NCBI GenBank assembly: GCA_963703745.1
Contig: CAVPFL010000002.1
Span: 1,550,001-1,614,000 of the forward strand
Length of the DNA stretch: 64,000 nucleotides
Direction: 5' to 3'
Origin: AP-15 sp963703745
GTDB taxonomy: Bacteria; Pseudomonadota; Alphaproteobacteria; ATCC43930; CGMCC-115725
Below the pieces are notes generated by a model. That model was not told the DNA's origin. It saw only the letters and a list, made by a program, of their open reading frames with translations, and did not search any database. Positions 61,276 through 64,000 of this stretch are shown here, in pieces (position 1 is the first letter of the stretch; each line of letters opens with the position of its first letter). A program made the translations under genes and the position numbers.

Positions 61276-62109
61276 ATGTTGCATGGCGTTATGCTCTTAT
61301 GGTTTCTGTTGACGGGAATCTCACTGCTGTTCGTCGCGATCGACATCCGCTCCACACCGGAATCGCCGGTGCTGAAATGGGGGTTCGTGCTGGTGACCGC
61401 TTATACCGGCGTGATCGGCGCCTTCTTCTATGTGCTCGGTTGCCGCGAACCGCTCCCGGGACTGCACGGACGCTATGTCGCGACGCGCTGGCGGCAAACC
61501 CTAGGATCGACGATGCACTGTGTAGCAGGCGATGGCGTGGGCATCCTCGCGGGTGCTGTGCTGGCCAGCCTCGTCGGCCTCCCCGGGCCGGCCGAGGTGA
61601 TCGTCGAGTATGTCCTCGGCTTCGGTTTCGGCTGGATGATTTTCCAAGCGTTATTCATGCGCGAGATGGCTGGGGGCACATATTCCCGCTCGCTGACGAA
61701 TACCTTCATGCCGGAACTGCTCTCAATGAACCTGTTGATGGCAGGAATGGTGCCGACGGTGATGACCTTGAGGAGGCTAATCGCATCCGGGACCGATCCC
61801 GTGACGCCTGCCTTCTGGTTCGTCATGTCGATCGGGCTGCTGGTCGGCTTCGTGATCGCCTATCCAATGAATTGGTGGCTCGTCGCCAATCACCTTAAGC
61901 ACGGTATGATGACGGTACGCCCCGCGGGTATGCTCGGCACAATGCAGGATCACGGCACCGATGTCGGTGCCCGTGACATGCCGCACGTCGCGCCTAACGC
62001 AGCGATGGAGGTCAAGTCGACGCCGCAACCGCCGGTGCCGGTGATGGCTTTGCTGTCGTTCGTGGCCCTGGCAGCCGATTTCGCTATCGCGAGCCTCCTC
62101 TCGGCGTAG
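61276..62109 (+). CDS. DUF4396 membrane protein
   Basis: 277 residues, about six to seven hydrophobic helices, with HCVAGDGVGILAGAVLASLV, FMREMAGGTYSRSLTNTFMP and YPMNWWLVANHLKHGMM as the DUF4396 pattern, followed by a His/Met-containing tail (GMLGTMQDHGTDVGARDMPH). DUF4396 proteins are often near copper or multicopper oxidase genes. The role is unproven. ATG at 61276 follows GAGGTG. Confidence 0.75.
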   Translation: MLHGVMLLWFLLTGISLLFVAIDIRSTPESPVLKWGFVLVTAYTGVIGAFFYVLGCREPLPGLHGRYVATRWRQTLGSTMHCVAGDGVGILAGAVLASLVGLPGPAEVIVEYVLGFGFGWMIFQALFMREMAGGTYSRSLTNTFMPELLSMNLLMAGMVPTVMTLRRLIASGTDPVTPAFWFVMSIGLLVGFVIAYPMNWWLVANHLKHGMMTVRPAGMLGTMQDHGTDVGARDMPHVAPNAAMEVKSTPQPPVPVMALLSFVALAADFAIASLLSA

Positions 62110-62488
62110 CGTGATCAGCGAAAAAAGCGTAACGTCGCCATCGATATCTCGATCCCGGTGGGCTGCATCCGCGATTTCCTATAATCGGCCTTCGGCGGAA
62201 GCGCCCGCCGGCCCAGGGCCTTGTGCAGGGGGCCGGGGCTCGGCTTGTTTGCTATTCAAAGCGATAACAAAGGCTTGCGGAGGCGATTTCGCCGGCTAAC
62301 CAGCGCGCAAGCACAGTCTTTCGAAATATTTTCCGTATCCCCAGGATTTTCCCGGGCTCACCGTCGCGTCGGCGGAAGCTCGCGCGGCTTTGCAAGCTGG
62401 GTTGAATTGGCGGAGAATTGGGCAGGCCGGGACGATCTCCGCTCGCCCCGTCCATCCTCCCAGAGCGTTGCGGACGAGGACGCGGAAG
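62110..62488. other. Intergenic region before the GMC gene
   Basis: About 380 bases between DUF4396 and the GMC oxidoreductase. No gene family or clear hairpin is seen. A ribosome site GACGCGGAAG precedes the GMC ATG. Confidence 0.4.
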
Positions 62489-64000
62489 ATGCCGGACAGG
62501 CCTTACGATTACCTCATCGTCGGCGCTGGATCGGCCGGTTGCGTGTTGGCCAACCGGCTCAGCGAAGATCCCGACGCACGGGTGCTGCTCCTCGAGGCAG
62601 GAGGCTGGGACCGCGATCCGTGGATCAGCATACCGTTCGCCTGGGGCCGTATGCTGCGGCAGCGCAAGCACGACTGGGGGTATTTCGCAGAGCCCGAAGC
62701 GACGATGGACGGGCGCCGGGTCGAGTGCGCGCGGGGCAAAGTGATCGGCGGCTCGTCCTCGATCAATGCCATGGCTTATGTCCGCGGCCACCGCGGCGAT
62801 TACGAGCGCTGGGCAGAAGCCGGGTTAACGACTTGGTCCTACGCTCATGTGCTGCCCTACTTCCGCGGCCAAGAATGCTGGGAGGGGGGTGCGAGCACCT
62901 ATCGGGGCGGAGACGGGCCGCTGACGACGCGGGTGTCGCGTTACAAGGATCCGCTCGTCGAGGCCTATCGGGCGGCCGGGGAAGCGGCCGGTCACCCGCT
63001 GACCGATGACTACAACGGCGCCGAGCAGGGGGGCTTCGGCCACTCGCAGCAGACGATCCGCGACGGGCGACGATGCAGTGCGGCCGTCGCTTATCTACGG
63101 CCGGCGCTGAGGCGCCCTAATCTGATGGTCGAGGTCGAGGCGTTGGCGACCCGAATCCTCTTCGAAGGGCATCGTGCTATCGGGGTTGAGTATCTGAAGG
63201 GACGCGAGCGGCTGATCGCCCGTGCCGATCGCGAGGTGATCCTTACCGGCGGCGTGATCAATTCGCCGCAGCTCTTGATGCTATCCGGGATCGGCGACCC
63301 CGCAGCGCTCGCCGCGCAAGGGGTCGCAGTCAAGGCGCCGTTGCACGGTGTCGGCCGCAACCTCCAGGACCACGTCTCGGTCACCGTCGCCTATGCCCGC
63401 AGGAAGCCAGGCCCCTTGCACGCGAAGATGCGCGCCGACCGCATCTTGCTGGAGCTGGGCAAGGCGTATCTGCGCGGCGAGGGGATCGCTGCCGATTGGC
63501 CGGGCGGGGTCATGGCCTTCCTGAAGAGCTCGCCCGCGTTGCCGCTTCCGGACATCCAGCTGCTCTTCAACGCCGCGCCGATGACGGCAAGCCCATATTT
63601 TTCGCCCTTTGTGCGTGCTTATACCGACGGTTTCGGTTGCCGGGCCGTACTGTTGCGGCCGGAGAGCCGTGGCCGTGTCGAGCTCGCCTCACAAGATCCG
63701 CGCGTTCCCGTTCGCATACGGCAGAATTTCCTCGCCACCGGGAAGGACTGGGCCACGTTGCGCGCCGGTCTGCGCCTCGCGCGCGAGATCGGGCGCCAAC
63801 CGCCCTTGGCCCCATTCGCCGCGGAAGAGATCGCGCCGGGGCGCGATTGCCGGTCCGACGCCGACATCGACGCCCATATCCGTTCCTCCGCGATCACCGT
63901 TCACCATCCGCTCGGCACCTGCAAGATGGGTCCGCCTAGCGATCCGGATGCTGTCGTCAACCCCGAGCTCCGCGTGCTGGGTGTCGACTCGCTGCGCGTC
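62489..64000 (+). CDS. GMC-family oxidoreductase (choline dehydrogenase-like), partial
   Basis: FAD-dependent alcohol dehydrogenase; the first 504 codons, continuing past the window. FAD motif YDYLIVGAGSAGCVLANRLS at the N-terminus, the GMC signature 1 GKVIGGSSSINAM, signature 2 TGGVINSPQLLMLSGIGD, and the catalytic His in TVHHPLGTCKMGP near the end. The ATG at 62489 (MPDRPYDY) is well placed. The substrate cannot be told. Intact within view. Confidence 0.93.
   Translation, partial: MPDRPYDYLIVGAGSAGCVLANRLSEDPDARVLLLEAGGWDRDPWISIPFAWGRMLRQRKHDWGYFAEPEATMDGRRVECARGKVIGGSSSINAMAYVRGHRGDYERWAEAGLTTWSYAHVLPYFRGQECWEGGASTYRGGDGPLTTRVSRYKDPLVEAYRAAGEAAGHPLTDDYNGAEQGGFGHSQQTIRDGRRCSAAVAYLRPALRRPNLMVEVEALATRILFEGHRAIGVEYLKGRERLIARADREVILTGGVINSPQLLMLSGIGDPAALAAQGVAVKAPLHGVGRNLQDHVSVTVAYARRKPGPLHAKMRADRILLELGKAYLRGEGIAADWPGGVMAFLKSSPALPLPDIQLLFNAAPMTASPYFSPFVRAYTDGFGCRAVLLRPESRGRVELASQDPRVPVRIRQNFLATGKDWATLRAGLRLAREIGRQPPLAPFAAEEIAPGRDCRSDADIDAHIRSSAITVHHPLGTCKMGPPSDPDAVVNPELRVLGVDSLRV

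Overview
The window looks like chromosomal DNA of a GC-rich alphaproteobacterium. The signs are the tsaD-gpsA pairing, the clpS-clpA pair, the prkA/yeaH/spoVR stress operon, a DUF482 acetyltransferase, an OpgC-type acyltransferase, many GTG/TTG starts and small dispersed palindromic repeats. Order and family cannot be fixed from this sequence alone. No rRNA, tRNA or CRISPR array was seen.

Layout. 1-6.2 kb: 5' part of thrC (minus), a broken membrane glycosyltransferase gene, a frameshifted IS110-family element, an exported hypothetical protein and a FemAB-like acetyltransferase. 6.2-16 kb: a minus-strand housekeeping and stress block running prkA > yeaH > spoVR > tsaD > gpsA > clpS > clpA. 17.2-27.8 kb: plus-strand metabolic genes. 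These are a two-subunit 3-oxoacid CoA-transferase, an OpgC-like acyltransferase overlapping two SGNH hydrolases, a TPP riboswitch followed by thiO-thiS-thiG, a rhomboid protease, an AlkA-like glycosylase and a GH1 beta-glucosidase.

27.8-38.1 kb is an accessory graveyard. It holds an acyl-CoA synthetase (NDP-forming) pseudogene cut by two inverted-repeat elements, an intact UPF0175/PIN toxin-antitoxin pair, a decayed second copy of that pair, further pieces of the synthetase gene beside each pair, an HNH-type protein, a lipoprotein gene with an internal stop, thiolase and amidohydrolase remnants, and an intact acyl-CoA dehydrogenase. The same synthetase gene appears as three separate pieces, two of them joined to what may be truncated integrase starts.

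38.1-44.3 kb (minus): an ABC transporter (double permease plus ATPase), then a compact unit of a 74-residue small protein, a B12-binding-type radical SAM enzyme and a sulfotransferase. This unit is the best candidate for an undescribed pathway. 44.4-53 kb: a truncated ligand-gated K+-channel-like reading frame running in frame into polyphosphate kinase 1, an OprB-type porin, a second porin preceded by three CTGTC-type motifs at exact 22-bp spacing (Pho-box-like), and a frameshifted amino-acid-type ABC binding protein. 53.1-56.4 kb (minus): E1alpha, E1beta and E2 of a 2-oxoacid dehydrogenase. 56.9-64 kb (plus): a Tat-exported protein, a broken beta-propeller gene, a multicopper oxidase overlapping an MgtC-like membrane protein, a DUF4396 membrane protein and the start of a GMC oxidoreductase.

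The window carries many frameshifts and three clear in-frame stops. They cluster in accessory genes and spare the housekeeping block, which favours real decay over uniform sequencing error, but read-level checking would decide.
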